Part shown: positions 51,322 to 60,796 of the stretch, one piece after another | Numbering within the stretch: the first letter of the stretch is position 1 | How the letters are laid out: the number at the start of each line of letters is the position of its first letter | Assembly: GCF_013112485.1 (NCBI RefSeq) | Contig: NZ_JABFHG010000009.1 | Span: forward strand, 186,001 to 250,000 | Length of the DNA: 64,000 bases | Direction: 5' to 3' | Source of the DNA: Roseicella sp. DB1501 | Lineage (GTDB): Bacteria; Pseudomonadota; Alphaproteobacteria; Acetobacterales; Acetobacteraceae | Position numbers and translations under genes: made by a program | The notes under the pieces: model-generated | What the model saw: only the letters and a program-made list of their open reading frames with translations | What the model was told of the DNA's origin: nothing | The model's database searches: none

Positions 51322-52760
51322 GAGGCCAGCCGCTGCGGCATGGCGGCCGTCGCCTCTCCCGCCGCCAGGACCCAGCGGTTCCGGCCGCCCTGCTTGGCGG
51401 CGTACATCGCGGCATCGGCGCGGGCGATGAGGCTCTCCGGGGCCTCGACGGCGCCGGGGCGGCGGATGGCGCAGCCGATGCTGACGGTCAGCGACGGCGT
51501 GCGGCCCTGCGGCCGCTCCGCGAGGTCGGCGGCCGCGGCGCAGAGCGCGGCGGCGCGGGCGGCGGCGCGCTCGGCATCCATGTCCTCCAGCCAGAGGGCG
51601 AACTCGTCGCCCCCGAGCCGCGCCGCGAGGTCGATCGGCCGCGTCATCTCGCGCAGCAGCCCGGCGAGGGCGACGAGCGCCGCATCGCCTGCTTCGTGTC
51701 CCAGTCGGTCATTGATCGGCTTCAAATTGTCCAGGTCGAGGAAGATCAGCGCCCCGAGCGCCCCGCCCGCCCGCAGCGGGTCGAGCGCCTGCCGGCCCAG
51801 CCGGCGCGCCAGGTCGTCGAGGAAGGCGCCGCGGTTCAGCAGGCCGGTCAGCGCATCGGTGCGGGCCTGGCGTTCCAGCCGCCGCTGCAGCGCCAGGTTG
51901 CCGAGCACGACGAACAGCATGTCGGAGAGCGCGACGAGGAGGTGCCGGTCATCGGCATCGAAGCCAGGCCGCCCGGCGCCGCGCCAGGCGAGGAGGGCCT
52001 GCTGCGGCTCGCCCGCCGATCGCTGCGGCAGCGGGGCGCTCGGGATCAGGGCCAGGGACTGGCCGCCGCGTCCGGCGAGGAAGACCGGCCGCTGCAACCT
52101 GTCGAGCCCCGGCAGCCCGGGCAGCAGGGGCGCCGGGTCGGCGCCCTCGCTGTGCGACACCACCATCCCGGCCTCGCCTCCTTCCAGGACCGCCGCGCCC
52201 TCGCAGCCGAGGGCGGTCTGCAGCGAGTCGAGCGTCGCGGTGAGCATGCGCGGCGCCAGGACCTCGCGCCGGACCCGGCTGACCAGGTGCTGCAGCGCCT
52301 CGGACCGTCGGAGTGCCGCGGCCTGGGCCGCCGCCTCCGCCATCTCGCGCGTCACGTCGCGGCCGGCGCCGCGCAGCCCGGCGAAGCCGCCGGCGGCGTC
52401 GGTGAGCGGGGCGAGGGAGAGGTGCAGGCAGGCGGCGCTGCCATCAGGGCGGCGGAACCAGGCGCGCAGATCCTCGGCCACGCCGCGCAGCGCGAAGGGA
52501 TCGGGCTCGGGCGCGGCGAGCAGGTAGCGCCCGGGCTGGCCGAGCAGGGCATCGGCCAGCCAGCCGAGGGGCGCTTCGGGGGCGAGGAAGGTCAGGCGGC
52601 CCTCGGCATCCGTCTCGAACAGCAGGTCGGCGGCGAGGGTGGCGAAGTCCCGCCAGCGCTGGCGGGAATCGAGGAGCGCCCCGCAGAGATCCGCCGCCCC
52701 GACCAACTGGGAAGCGGCGTGACCACAGGGCGGACCGGCCAGTTCGTCGAGGGGGCTCAT
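51318..52760 (-). CDS. Diguanylate cyclase with PAS and GAF-like sensor regions
   Basis: The 480-residue soluble protein has a PAS-like segment (about residues 36-140, ADLLFETDAEGRLTFLAPEA), a GAF-like region (about 160-290) and a C-terminal GGDEF domain starting at TDALTGLLNRGAF. The active site is intact (GGDEF, 383-387), and the inhibitory I-site RxxD is present at 374-377, five residues upstream. It should make cyclic di-GMP with product inhibition. The signal is unknown. It is coupled to the DUF2336 gene. Confidence 0.92.
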   Translation of the reverse strand: MSPLDELAGPPCGHAASQLVGAADLCGALLDSRQRWRDFATLAADLLFETDAEGRLTFLAPEAPLGWLADALLGQPGRYLLAAPEPDPFALRGVAEDLRAWFRRPDGSAACLHLSLAPLTDAAGGFAGLRGAGRDVTREMAEAAAQAAALRRSEALQHLVSRVRREVLAPRMLTATLDSLQTALGCEGAAVLEGGEAGMVVSHSEGADPAPLLPGLPGLDRLQRPVFLAGRGGQSLALIPSAPLPQRSAGEPQQALLAWRGAGRPGFDADDRHLLVALSDMLFVVLGNLALQRRLERQARTDALTGLLNRGAFLDDLARRLGRQALDPLRAGGALGALIFLDLDNLKPINDRLGHEAGDAALVALAGLLREMTRPIDLAARLGGDEFALWLEDMDAERAAARAAALCAAAADLAERPQGRTPSLTVSIGCAIRRPGAVEAPESLIARADAAMYAAKQGGRNRWVLAAGEATAAMPQRLAS

Positions 52761-52932
52761 GACGCGCGAGTATCACCGCGTGAGATGAAGGATGCATTAT
52801 CGACACGGATTGCCGGGGGCAGGTGCGCGTTGACGCCCCGGCGGCGCCTCGGCATGGTCCGCCGGCAATCCGGGCCGGCCTCGCCGCCCCGGCCGGTCAA
52901 GCCTCCGGTCACGCCTCGGGATATGATGGATC

Positions 52933-53772
52933 ATGGACGCCAGCACGCTGCAGCCGCGCATCGAAGCCCTCTGGGAGCGGCGGGATACGCTCTCCCCGGC
53001 GACCCGCGGCGAGGACCGGGCGGTGATCGAGGGGGCGCTCGAGCTGCTGGATTCCGGCAAGGCGCGCGTCGCGGAGCCGGCTGGCGGCGCCGGCGAGTGG
53101 CGGGTGAACCAGTGGCTGAAGCAGGCGGTCCTCCTCTCCTTCCGCCTGACCGATTCCGCGCCGATGGCGACCGCCTCCGGCGCCTATGACAAGGTGCCGC
53201 TGAAATTCGCCGACTGGGGCGAGAACCGCTTCCGCGAGGCCGGCTTCCGCGCCGTGCCGGGCGCCGTGGTGCGCCGCTCCGCCTACATCGCCCCGGGCGT
53301 CGTGCTGATGCCCTCCTTCGTCAATCTCGGCGCCTATGTCGACCGCAACTCCATGGTCGATACCTGGGCGACGGTGGGTTCCTGCGCCCAGATCGGCAAG
53401 AACGTGCATCTCTCGGGCGGGGTCGGCATCGGCGGGGTGCTGGAGCCGCTGCAGGCCAACCCGGTGGTGATCGAGGACGACTGCTTCATCGGCGCCCGCT
53501 CCGAGGTCGCCGAGGGCGTCATCGTCGAGCGCGGCGCGGTGCTCTCCATGGGCGTCTTCATCGGCGCCTCGACCAAGATCATCGACCGCGCCACCGGCCA
53601 GGTGCATGTCGGCCGGGTGCCGTCCTATGCCGTGGTGGTGCCGGGCAGCCTGCCGGGGCGGCCGCTGCCGGATGGTTCGCCGGGCCCCTCGCTCTACTGC
53701 GCCGTCATCGTCAAGCGGGTGGATGCGCAGACCCGGGCGAAGACCAGCATCAACGAATTGCTGCGGGACTGA
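52933..53772 (+). CDS. dapD: Tetrahydrodipicolinate N-succinyltransferase
   Basis: The 279-residue enzyme of the succinylase branch of lysine/diaminopimelate synthesis has left-handed beta-helix hexapeptides ([60 protein letters not shown]) characteristic of DapD. It succinylates tetrahydrodipicolinate using succinyl-CoA. It lies 5 bp before dapE, so they form an operon. Confidence 0.96.
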   Translation: MDASTLQPRIEALWERRDTLSPATRGEDRAVIEGALELLDSGKARVAEPAGGAGEWRVNQWLKQAVLLSFRLTDSAPMATASGAYDKVPLKFADWGENRFREAGFRAVPGAVVRRSAYIAPGVVLMPSFVNLGAYVDRNSMVDTWATVGSCAQIGKNVHLSGGVGIGGVLEPLQANPVVIEDDCFIGARSEVAEGVIVERGAVLSMGVFIGASTKIIDRATGQVHVGRVPSYAVVVPGSLPGRPLPDGSPGPSLYCAVIVKRVDAQTRAKTSINELLRD

Positions 53773-53777
53773 GCGGC

Positions 53778-54950
53778 ATGGGCCAAGGCGGCATCGGCCA
53801 GGACATCGGGCGCCCGGATCGGGCGGCCACCGATCCCCTGCCGCTCGCGCAGGCACTCATCCGCTGCCCGAGCGTGACGCCGGCCGATGCCGGGGCGCTC
53901 GGGGTGCTCGAGGCGGCGCTCGCGCCGCTCGGCTTCGCCTGCCACCGGCTGCGCTTCGGTGAGGTGGAGAACCTCTACGCCCGGCGCGGCACGACGGGCC
54001 CGCATTTCTGCTTCGCCGGTCATACCGACGTCGTCCCGCCCGGTCCGGCCGAGGGCTGGGCCGACGATCCCTTCTCCGGCGCGGTGCGCGACGGCCGCCT
54101 CTACGGTCGCGGCGCCTGCGACATGAAGGGCGGCATCGCCGCCTTCGTCGCCGGCCTCGCCGACTACCTCGCCGCGCATCCGGAAGGCCGCGGCAGCATC
54201 AGCCTGCTGATCACCGGCGACGAGGAGGGGCCGGCGAAGGACGGCACGGCGAAGGTCCTGGACTGGATGGCCGCGCGCGGCGAGATCCCGGACATGGCAC
54301 TGGTCGGCGAGCCGACCTCGCGCGCCCGGCTCGGCGACATCGTCAAGGTCGGGCGCCGTGGCAGCATGACGGCCTGGATCACCCTCTTCGGCATCCAGGG
54401 GCACAGCGCCTATCCGCAACGCGCCGACAACCCGATCCACCGGCTGGTGCGGGTGCTGCACCGGCTGACGGTGCAGCCGATCGACGGCGGATCGCAGTTC
54501 TTCGAGGCGACGACGCTGCAGGTGACCGGCTTCGATGTCGGCAACGCCGCCAACAACGTCATCCCCGGCGAGGCGCGGGCGATGCTGAACATCCGCTTCA
54601 ACGACCTGCACAGCAGCGCCTCGCTGACCGAGATGCTGCATGCGGCGCTGCAGGCGGAGGAGTCGCGCTACGAGATGCGCGTCGAATGCTCGGGCGAGAG
54701 CTTCCTTACCCAGCCCGGCCCCTTCGTCGAGGCGCTGCAACGCGCGGTGCGGCGGGTGACGGGCGAGGCACCGGCGCTCGATACCGGCGGCGGCACCTCG
54801 GATGCGCGCTTCCTCGCCCGCCATTGCCGGGTCGCCGAGCTCGGCGCGGTCGGCAGCACCATGCACAAGATCGACGAATGCGTGCCGGTCGCCGAGCTGC
54901 GCGACCTCGCGGCGCTGTATCGGGGCGTGCTCGAGGAGTGTCTGGGCTGA
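53778..54950 (+). CDS. dapE: Succinyl-diaminopimelate desuccinylase
   Basis: The 390-residue M20 metallo-hydrolase has [15 protein letters not shown], with the first metal His and Asp, then [18 protein letters not shown] with the bridging Asp, [12 protein letters not shown] with the catalytic Glu pair, and GGGTSDARF near the end. It removes succinate from N-succinyl-LL-diaminopimelate. An N-terminal extension of about 25 residues precedes the usual start. Its 3' end overlaps the next gene by 13 bp. Confidence 0.95.
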   Translation: MGQGGIGQDIGRPDRAATDPLPLAQALIRCPSVTPADAGALGVLEAALAPLGFACHRLRFGEVENLYARRGTTGPHFCFAGHTDVVPPGPAEGWADDPFSGAVRDGRLYGRGACDMKGGIAAFVAGLADYLAAHPEGRGSISLLITGDEEGPAKDGTAKVLDWMAARGEIPDMALVGEPTSRARLGDIVKVGRRGSMTAWITLFGIQGHSAYPQRADNPIHRLVRVLHRLTVQPIDGGSQFFEATTLQVTGFDVGNAANNVIPGEARAMLNIRFNDLHSSASLTEMLHAALQAEESRYEMRVECSGESFLTQPGPFVEALQRAVRRVTGEAPALDTGGGTSDARFLARHCRVAELGAVGSTMHKIDECVPVAELRDLAALYRGVLEECLG

Positions 54951-55525
54951 GCCCCGCGACCCCGCTGCGGCAGGTCATCGCGACGGGGCTGCGCGGCGCC
55001 TTCCGGCTGGCGCAGGGCCGGGTGGACGGGCTGCTGCAGATCGAGGCGACGACCGAGGGGGTGCGCCGCAGCTTCTACGCGGCGCTGCTCTGCCTGCCGG
55101 CCTTCGTCGCGCTCAAGCTGCTCGCCTGGAGCGGCGCCCCGCCGGAAGCCGGGCTGACGCGGGGCTTCGCCGCCGAGCTCATCGGCTACGCCATTTCCTG
55201 GGCGGGCTTCGCCCTCGCCTCCCTGCCGCTCGCCGAGGCGCAGGGGCGGCGCGCCGAATGGCCGCATTTCATCGCCGCCTGGAACTGGGCGAATGTCGTG
55301 CAGTACCTGGTGCTGCTCGGCCTCACCCTGCCGGCGGCCTTCGGCCTGCCGGAGGTGCTGGCGCGCTGGCTGGGCCTGGCGGCGCTCGGCTACGCGCTCT
55401 GGCTGGAATGGTTCGTCGCCAAGGTGGCGCTCAACGTGCCGGGTGGCCGGGCCGTCGGCTTCGTCCTGCTCGACCTGCTCATCGGCATCTTCGTCGGCGG
55501 CTTCGTGGCGCAGCTCGCCGGGTGA
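54938..55525 (+). CDS. Polytopic membrane protein of unknown function
   Basis: I do not recognise a named family. From the GTG at 54938 the product is 195 residues with four or five hydrophobic helices ([80 protein letters not shown]). [20 protein letters not shown] is reminiscent of YIP1-type proteins. No ATG is available in frame near the domain, so the GTG inside the dapE end is the likely start. It probably belongs to the dapD-dapE transcript. Confidence 0.7.
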   Translation: MSGLSPATPLRQVIATGLRGAFRLAQGRVDGLLQIEATTEGVRRSFYAALLCLPAFVALKLLAWSGAPPEAGLTRGFAAELIGYAISWAGFALASLPLAEAQGRRAEWPHFIAAWNWANVVQYLVLLGLTLPAAFGLPEVLARWLGLAALGYALWLEWFVAKVALNVPGGRAVGFVLLDLLIGIFVGGFVAQLAG

Positions 55526-55551
55526 GCCCGGCCGGGCGGGTCTAGCCGGGC
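55526..55551. terminator. Inverted repeat between convergent membrane-protein and truA genes
   Basis: GCCCGGC (55526-55532) and GCCGGGC (55545-55551) can pair across a 12-nt loop immediately after the stop codon of the membrane-protein gene. The truA stop is 10 bp further on. A shared terminator is possible. Confidence 0.35.
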
Positions 55552-55561
55552 ATAGGGGCGG

Positions 55562-56323
55562 CTACTGCCAGTCGAGCGGCTCGGCATAGCGGACGAAGCT
55601 GAAGCAGAGGCCAGCCGCCGGCGCCGTCATGCCGGCGCGGGTGCGGTCGCGGCTCTCCAGCACCTGCCGCGGCCAGTCGATGCCGCGCCGGCCCTGGCCG
55701 ACCTCGAGCAGCGTGCCGACCAGGTTGCGCACCTGATGGTGCAGGAAGCTGCGCGCCTCGGCGGTGATCACCACCTCCTCGCCCTGCCGCGCCACCTCCA
55801 GCCGGTCGAGCGTGCGCAGCGCCGAGGCGGCCTGGCAGGCGGCGGCGCGATAGGCGGAGAAATCGTGCTTCCCGAGCAGCCCCTGCGCCGCCGCGTGCAT
55901 CGCCGCGGCATCGAGCGGCGATTTCACATGCCAGACCAGCCCCTCCTCCAGCGCCGGCCGGGCACGGCGGTTGAGGATGCGGTAGCGGTAGCCGCGGCGC
56001 AGTGCCGAGAAGCGGGCATGCCAGCCCGCCGGGGCCAGCGCCGCCCGTCGCACCGCGACCGGGTGCGGGCGGGTGTGGAAGTCGAGCGCCTCGCGCAGCC
56101 GGGCCGGGTCGATGGCGCGGTCGAGGGCGAGCTGCGCCACCTGCCCCTCGGCATGCACGCCGGCATCGGTGCGCCCGGCGGCGATGGCGGCGGGCGGGGC
56201 GCCGCCGTTCAGCCGTGCCGCCGCCGCCTCCAGCACCCCCTGCACCGAGAGCCCGTTCTCCTGCCGCTGCCAGCCGACGAAGGGGCCGCCATGATATTCC
56301 AGGGTAAGGGCGTAGAGGGGCAC
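55562..56323 (-). CDS. truA: tRNA pseudouridine synthase A
   Basis: The 253-residue enzyme has YHGGPFVGWQRQENGLSVQG, AGRTDAGVHAEGQVAQL with the catalytic Asp, and FLHHQVRNLVGTLLEVG, diagnostic of TruA (pseudouridine at tRNA positions 38-40). It starts with GTG at 56323 after GAGGGG; the longer frame upstream is antisense overlap with fmt. It lies 10 bp after fmt. Confidence 0.95.
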   Translation of the reverse strand: MPLYALTLEYHGGPFVGWQRQENGLSVQGVLEAAAARLNGGAPPAAIAAGRTDAGVHAEGQVAQLALDRAIDPARLREALDFHTRPHPVAVRRAALAPAGWHARFSALRRGYRYRILNRRARPALEEGLVWHVKSPLDAAAMHAAAQGLLGKHDFSAYRAAACQAASALRTLDRLEVARQGEEVVITAEARSFLHHQVRNLVGTLLEVGQGRRGIDWPRQVLESRDRTRAGMTAPAAGLCFSFVRYAEPLDWQ

Positions 56324-56333
56324 CGGCCGCCCC

Positions 56334-57257
56334 TCAGCCGTTGCCCAGCACCGTGCCGGGCGGCAGCGGGAAGCCGCGCAGGAAGGCCTCCGCCGGCAGC
56401 GGTCCGCGGCCGGGGCGCTGCAGCCGCAGCAGGCGGAGCGCGCCCTCGCCGCAGGCGATGGTCGGCGCCGCGTCCAGCACCGTGCCGGGCGGCCCGCTGC
56501 CCGCGGCCGGCTCGGCGGCGAGCAGGCGGATCGCCTCGCCGCCCTGCCGGAAGACCGTGCCGGGCCAGGGGTTGAGGGCGCGCACCCGGCGGTCGAGCGC
56601 GGCGGCGGATTCCCGCCAGTCGATCCCGGCATCGGCCTTGCTGAGCTTCGGCGCATAGGTCACGCCCTCGACCGGCTGCGGCACCGCCGGCGGCGCCTCG
56701 GCCAGGGCGCGCAGGATCAGCGCCGCCCCGGCGGCAGCGAGGGCGTCGTGCAGCGCCGGGGTCGTGCCGCGCGGCCCGATCGGCACCGCCGCCCGCAGCA
56801 GCATCGGGCCGGTGTCGAGCCCCTCCTCCATCTGCATGATGGTCACGCCGCTCTCGGCATCGCCGGCGAGGATGGCGGCCTGGATCGGCGCCGCGCCGCG
56901 CCAGCGTGGCAGCAGCGAGGCATGGATGTTGAGGCAGCCGCGCCGCGGCGCTGCCAGCATCGGCGCCGGCAGGATCAGCCCATAGGCGGCGACCACCGCG
57001 GCATCCAGGTCGAGCGCGGCGAAGGCGGCATGCTCGGCGGCGTCGCGGCGCAACCGGGCGGGGGTGCGGACCGGCAGGCCGAGTTCGAGCGCGGCGCGGT
57101 GGACCGGGCAGGGGGTCTCCTTCTGCCCGCGCCCCGCCGGCCGCGGCGGCTGGCAATAGACGGCCACAATGTCATGGCCCGCGCCATGCAGCGCCCGGAG
57201 CGCCGGGACGGCGAAATCCGGGCTGCCCATGAAGGCGAGCCGCAAGGTTGCGCTCAC
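56334..57257 (-). CDS. fmt: Methionyl-tRNA formyltransferase
   Basis: The 307-residue enzyme has [17 protein letters not shown], the formyl-transfer core [17 protein letters not shown] with catalytic Asn and His, and [15 protein letters not shown] with the catalytic Asp. A C-terminal beta-barrel binds tRNA. It formylates initiator Met-tRNA. It lies between def (25 bp upstream) and truA, the standard arrangement. Confidence 0.96.
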   Translation of the reverse strand: MSATLRLAFMGSPDFAVPALRALHGAGHDIVAVYCQPPRPAGRGQKETPCPVHRAALELGLPVRTPARLRRDAAEHAAFAALDLDAAVVAAYGLILPAPMLAAPRRGCLNIHASLLPRWRGAAPIQAAILAGDAESGVTIMQMEEGLDTGPMLLRAAVPIGPRGTTPALHDALAAAGAALILRALAEAPPAVPQPVEGVTYAPKLSKADAGIDWRESAAALDRRVRALNPWPGTVFRQGGEAIRLLAAEPAAGSGPPGTVLDAAPTIACGEGALRLLRLQRPGRGPLPAEAFLRGFPLPPGTVLGNG

Positions 57258-57282
57258 AAGGTCGCGCTCACTGGGGCTGCGC

Positions 57283-57810
57283 TCACGCCCGCGCCTTCGC
57301 CTTCAGCTCCTTGGCCAGCTTGCGGAGCAGCATGTTGCGCTTGAGCGGGCTCAGATGGTCGACGAAGAGCACGCCGTCGAGATGGTCGTATTCGTGCTGC
57401 AGGCAGGTGGCGAGCAGGCCCTCCGCCTCGATCTCCCGCTTCGCGCCGGTGAGGTCGTGGTAGCGCATCTTCACCCGGGCCGGCCGCGTCACCTCGGCAT
57501 ACTGGCCGGGAAGGGAGAGGCAGCCTTCCTCCCGCACCGCCTGCTCCTCGGAGAGGGCGACGATCTCGGGGTTCACCAGCACCATCGGCGCCGGGACGTC
57601 GTCCTTCTGCAGGTCGACGACGAACATCCGCAGCAGCTCCCCCACCTGCGGCGCGGCGAGGCCGATGCCCGGAGCCTTGTACATGGCGTCCAGCATGCGC
57701 GGCGCGAGGGTGCGGACGGCATCGGCATCGGCGGGGCCGACCGGGCGGGCCTTGGCCCGCAGATGCGGGTCGGGCACCAGGAGGATGGGCAGGAGGTCGG
57801 CGTCGGACAT
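57283..57810 (-). CDS. def: Peptide deformylase
   Basis: The 175-residue metalloenzyme has all three motifs: [17 protein letters not shown] with the metal-binding Cys, and QHEYDHLDG with the HExxH metal site. It removes the N-formyl group from nascent chains, reversing the work of Fmt. ATG 57810 was preferred over GTG 57822 because GGTGA lies upstream of it. It is divergent from the hsp20 gene. Confidence 0.96.
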   Translation of the reverse strand: MSDADLLPILLVPDPHLRAKARPVGPADADAVRTLAPRMLDAMYKAPGIGLAAPQVGELLRMFVVDLQKDDVPAPMVLVNPEIVALSEEQAVREEGCLSLPGQYAEVTRPARVKMRYHDLTGAKREIEAEGLLATCLQHEYDHLDGVLFVDHLSPLKRNMLLRKLAKELKAKARA

Positions 57811-57908
57811 CGGTTGGGTCACCTGGGGCGCCGGGCGGAGGGGCGCCAGGGAAAAATGTCACCTCGGGCGGAGGAGGATTGCCGGGGAGGTAGCCCCTGC
57901 GTGACCCC

Positions 57909-57939
57909 CTTGCAACGGCCGTCCGCCCTGCCGACATTG
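57909..57939 (+). promoter_or_regulatory. Candidate heat-shock (sigma-32-type) promoter of hsp20
   Basis: CCCCCTTGCAA at 57905-57915 resembles the RpoH -35 element (CTTGAA context), and CCGACATTG at 57931-57939 loosely resembles its -10 (CCCCATNT). Spacing is about 15 nt. The position upstream of a small heat-shock gene supports the reading, but the -10 match is imperfect. Confidence 0.35.
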
Positions 57940-57946
57940 CAGTCCT

Positions 57947-58002
57947 GGACGGGTGCTTCGGGCCCGTCCTGCCGCTTCGCTCCGCATGAGGAGGCCACCG
58001 TG
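57947..58002 (+). ncRNA. Candidate ROSE-like RNA thermometer in the hsp20 leader
   Basis: A first hairpin pairs GGACGGG (57947-57953) with CCCGTCC (57963-57969). A second pairs CTCC (57980-57983) with GGAG (57990-57993) inside the GAGGAGG ribosome-binding site (57988-57994), with an unpaired G at 57979 opposite the arm. GCCGCTTCGCTCC before the loop is close to the U/C-GCU-containing arm of ROSE elements that hold back hsp20 translation at low temperature in alphaproteobacteria. The leader is shorter than most ROSE elements. Structure and function are inference. Confidence 0.4.
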
Positions 58003-58515
58003 TCGCGTCCATCGGTCTTCGGATCGCCCCTGTTCCTCGGCTTCGACCATCTCGAGCAGATGCTCGACCGGGTCGCGAAGAGCGCCGATGGCTACCCCCC
58101 CTACAATATCGAGCAGACCGGCGAGAGCCGCTTGCGCATCACCCTCGCCGTTGCCGGCTTCGCGATGGAGGACCTGCAGATCACGCAGGAAGACAACCAG
58201 CTCGTGATCCGCGGCCGCCAGAAGGATGACAGCGAGGGGCGCGTCTTCCTGCACCGCGGCATCGCCGCTCGGCAGTTCCAGCGCGCCTTCGTCCTGGCCG
58301 AGGGCATCGAGGTGGAGGGGGCCTGGCTCGACAATGGCCTGTTGCATGTGGACCTACGTCGGCCGCAGCCGGAGGTGCGGGTGAAGACCATCCCGATCGG
58401 TGGCGGCACGTCCGGTGGCACTTCGGGCCTCGGCGCCGGCGGCCCGGCCACGGGGACCACCAGGATCAACGGGGCCAGCCGCACCGTTGTCGAAGGGCGC
58501 GTCAGCCGCGGCTGA
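58000..58515 (+). CDS. Small heat-shock protein, Hsp20/IbpA family
   Basis: The 171-residue chaperone has an N-terminal FDHLEQMLDR segment typical of IbpA-like class A proteins. An alpha-crystallin domain follows at about residues 33-128 (GYPPYNIEQTGESRLRITLA to GLLHVDLRRP), then a Gly/Ser/Thr-rich tail. It holds unfolding proteins for refolding by DnaK/ClpB. GTG 58000 lies 5 bases after the GAGGAGG ribosome-binding site. The leader may be a thermosensor. The DUF1150 gene follows on the same strand, a frequent pairing. Confidence 0.92.
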   Translation: MSRPSVFGSPLFLGFDHLEQMLDRVAKSADGYPPYNIEQTGESRLRITLAVAGFAMEDLQITQEDNQLVIRGRQKDDSEGRVFLHRGIAARQFQRAFVLAEGIEVEGAWLDNGLLHVDLRRPQPEVRVKTIPIGGGTSGGTSGLGAGGPATGTTRINGASRTVVEGRVSRG

Positions 58516-58638
58516 CGGGGCGCGCCTCACATCATCCGGGGTGGCCTGACGAACCCGGCGTGCATCACGGCGCTTAGGGAAGGTTCGGTCGCTCCAGGCC
58601 GCATGGGCTTTGGCCATGCTGGAAGGAGAGTTTTCGAG

Positions 58639-58893
58639 ATGAAGAGCAGCAACCCGACCCACGCACCCGCCGAGCCCTCCGCGATCGCCCTGTCCCTGCG
58701 GCAGCTCTCGCTCGCCGATTGGCAGCGCTTCGGCGCCGAGGAGATCGCTTATCTGCGGCCGGTGCTGGTGAATGGCCAGCACGCCATCGCGATCCATGCC
58801 GCGGACGGTACCCCGATCGGCGCCGCGCCGAGCCAGGATCTGGCGATCGCCGCCATCCTGCAGCACGAGATGGCGCCCGCGCTGGTGCACTGA
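58639..58893 (+). CDS. DUF1150 family protein
   Basis: The 84-residue soluble protein contains LSLADWQRFGAEEIAYLRPV and NGQHAIAIHAADGTPIGAAP, then LAIAAILQHEMAPALVH, matching DUF1150, a small alphaproteobacterial family commonly encoded next to hsp20. Function is unknown. ATG 58639 follows GGAAGGAGAG, a strong ribosome-binding site. A composite hairpin repeat begins seven bases after the stop. Confidence 0.9.
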   Translation: MKSSNPTHAPAEPSAIALSLRQLSLADWQRFGAEEIAYLRPVLVNGQHAIAIHAADGTPIGAAPSQDLAIAAILQHEMAPALVH

Positions 58894-58899
58894 GCACTG

Positions 58900-58999
58900 C
58901 CCACAAGCGCTGCGCGGCTTTGTGGGGCGCAGGAAGTCCCTTCTGCCCGAGGCGCGTCACAGCCTGCCGCGGCCAAGCCGCGGCAGGGCAACGGGTGGC
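58900..58999. repeat. Composite two-hairpin dispersed repeat, copy 2 (likely bidirectional terminator)
   Basis: The first hairpin pairs CCCACAA (58900-58906) with TTGTGGG (58920-58926), its loop region containing GCTGCGCG as in copy 1. A 27-nt spacer leads to the 46-bp block at 58954-58999, which matches 16830-16875 at 44 of 46 positions and carries the second hairpin CCTGCCGCGGC-CAA-GCCGCGGCAGG. It sits between the DUF1150 gene and the convergent ThDP-enzyme gene. Confidence 0.75.
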
Positions 59000-59042
59000 A
59001 GTGGTTCTGATGGGCGCCTACGGGGCCAGGCGCGGCGCGGGC

Positions 59043-60704
59043 TCAGCGGCCCGGTTCGGCGACGACCGGCAAATGCGCTGCCAACTCGTCCACCAGCACG
59101 CGCTTGTTCTCCGTATAGTCGATCGGCACCGTCACGAGGTGCACGCCGCCGGCGCGGAAGGCGGTCTCCAGCACCGGGATCAACTCGCCGGTGGCGCCGA
59201 CCCGATGGCCCGTCGCGCCATAGGCCTCGGCATAGCGGACGAAATCCGGATTGCCGAAGGTCATGCCGAAATCGGGGAAGCGGTCCACCGACTGCTTCCA
59301 GCGGATCATGCCATAGGCGCCATCCTCGAGCAGCAGCACGACCAGGTTCAGCCCCAGGCGGACCGCGGTCTCCATCTCCTGGCTGTTCATCATGAAGCCG
59401 CCATCGCCGCAGACGGCGAGCACGCGCCGGTCCGGATGCAGCATCGCCGCCATCATCGCCGAGGGCAGCCCCGCGCCCATGGTTGCGAGGGCGTTGTCGA
59501 GCAGCAGGGTGTTCGCCACCGTGGTGCGGTAGTTGCGCGCGAACCAGATCTTGTACATCCCGTTGTCGAGCGCGACGATCCCGTCCTCCGGGATCACTTG
59601 CCGGACATCGTGCACGAGGCGCTGCGGCGTGACGGGGAAGCGCTCCTCGGTGGCGCGGTCGGCGATCCGCCCGAGGATGCCCTCGCGCAGCGGCAGCAGC
59701 GCCCCGGCCCGGCGCAGCCGGCCCTCGAGCCTGTCGGCGAGCAGCTCGAGACTCGGCCCGACATCGCCGATCACCTCGGCATGCGGGAAATAGACCTGCT
59801 CGACCTGCGCCGGCGTGTAGCTGACATGGATCACCTTCGGCCCGCCCGGCCCCATGATGAAGGGAGGCTTCTCGATGGTGTCGTGGCCGATCGCGATGAT
59901 CAGGTCGGCACGCTCGATCGCCTCATGCACGTAGTCGCGTTCCGAGAGCGCCGCCGTGCCCATGTACAGGTTCGATCCGCCCGCCACGGTGCCCTTGCCC
60001 ATCTGGGTGGTGAAGAAGGGGATGCGGGTGCGCCGGACGAAGCCGGCGAGCCCGGCCGTCGCGCGCGGCCGGCTGGCGGCGGCGCCGAGCATGACGAGCG
60101 GCCGCTCGGCCGCAAGGATCATCTCGGCGGCGCGATCCAGCGAGGCGCGGTGCGCGACGGGGATCTCGATCGGATGCGGCGGCACCAGGGGCGACGGCCC
60201 GGCGACCGTCTCGGCCGCGATGTCCTCCGGCAATTCGAGATGGACGGGACCCGGACGTTCTTCCTGCGCCACGCGGAAGGCGTCGCGCACCAGGGGCGGG
60301 ATGGTGGCCGGCGAGACGATCTGCCGGGTGAGCTTGGTCAGCGGCCGCATGGTGGCGACGATGTCGACGATCTGGAAGCGGGCCTGGCGGCTGCTGAGGA
60401 TGCCCTTCTGCCCGGTGATCATCACCATCGGCATGGCGCCGAGATGCGCATAGGCGGCGCCGGTGACGAGGTTCAGCGCGCCGGGACCGAGGGTGCTGAG
60501 GCAGACGCCGGGGCGGCCCGTGAGCCGGCCATGGGTCGCGGCCATGAAGGCGGCAGGTTGCTCGTGCCGGGTGAGGACCAGCTCGATGCGGGAGGTGCGC
60601 AGGGATTCGACGACATCGAGATTCTCCTCGCCCGGGACCCCGAAGATCCGGTCCACGCCCTCGTTCTCGAGTGCGGCCACCAGCAGGTCGGATGCCTTGG
60701 TCAT
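59043..60704 (-). CDS. ThDP-dependent acetolactate synthase-type large subunit
   Basis: The 553-residue enzyme has FGVPGEENLDVV, catalytic Glu48 in RHEQPAAFMA, LSTLGPGALNLVTG and the ThDP motif starting GDGGFMMNSQEME (about residue 431). Twenty-seven residues after the first Gly, where acetolactate synthases usually have Asn as a metal ligand, this protein reads Glu (LLEDGAYGM). That may be normal for this subgroup or mark another 2-oxoacid reaction. No regulatory small subunit is adjacent, as in catabolic AlsS-like enzymes. AGGAG precedes ATG 60704. A hairpin GCCCCG-N5-CGGGGC lies upstream at 60728-60744. Confidence 0.82.
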   Translation of the reverse strand: MTKASDLLVAALENEGVDRIFGVPGEENLDVVESLRTSRIELVLTRHEQPAAFMAATHGRLTGRPGVCLSTLGPGALNLVTGAAYAHLGAMPMVMITGQKGILSSRQARFQIVDIVATMRPLTKLTRQIVSPATIPPLVRDAFRVAQEERPGPVHLELPEDIAAETVAGPSPLVPPHPIEIPVAHRASLDRAAEMILAAERPLVMLGAAASRPRATAGLAGFVRRTRIPFFTTQMGKGTVAGGSNLYMGTAALSERDYVHEAIERADLIIAIGHDTIEKPPFIMGPGGPKVIHVSYTPAQVEQVYFPHAEVIGDVGPSLELLADRLEGRLRRAGALLPLREGILGRIADRATEERFPVTPQRLVHDVRQVIPEDGIVALDNGMYKIWFARNYRTTVANTLLLDNALATMGAGLPSAMMAAMLHPDRRVLAVCGDGGFMMNSQEMETAVRLGLNLVVLLLEDGAYGMIRWKQSVDRFPDFGMTFGNPDFVRYAEAYGATGHRVGATGELIPVLETAFRAGGVHLVTVPIDYTENKRVLVDELAAHLPVVAEPGR

Positions 60705-60796
60705 CCTCGCCCTTCTCCTCAGCTCAGGCCCCGATATCCGGGGCGCGCCGCCCGGCCCGCCCGCGGCCAGCCTGCCATGCCCGGCGAGGCAGCGAC

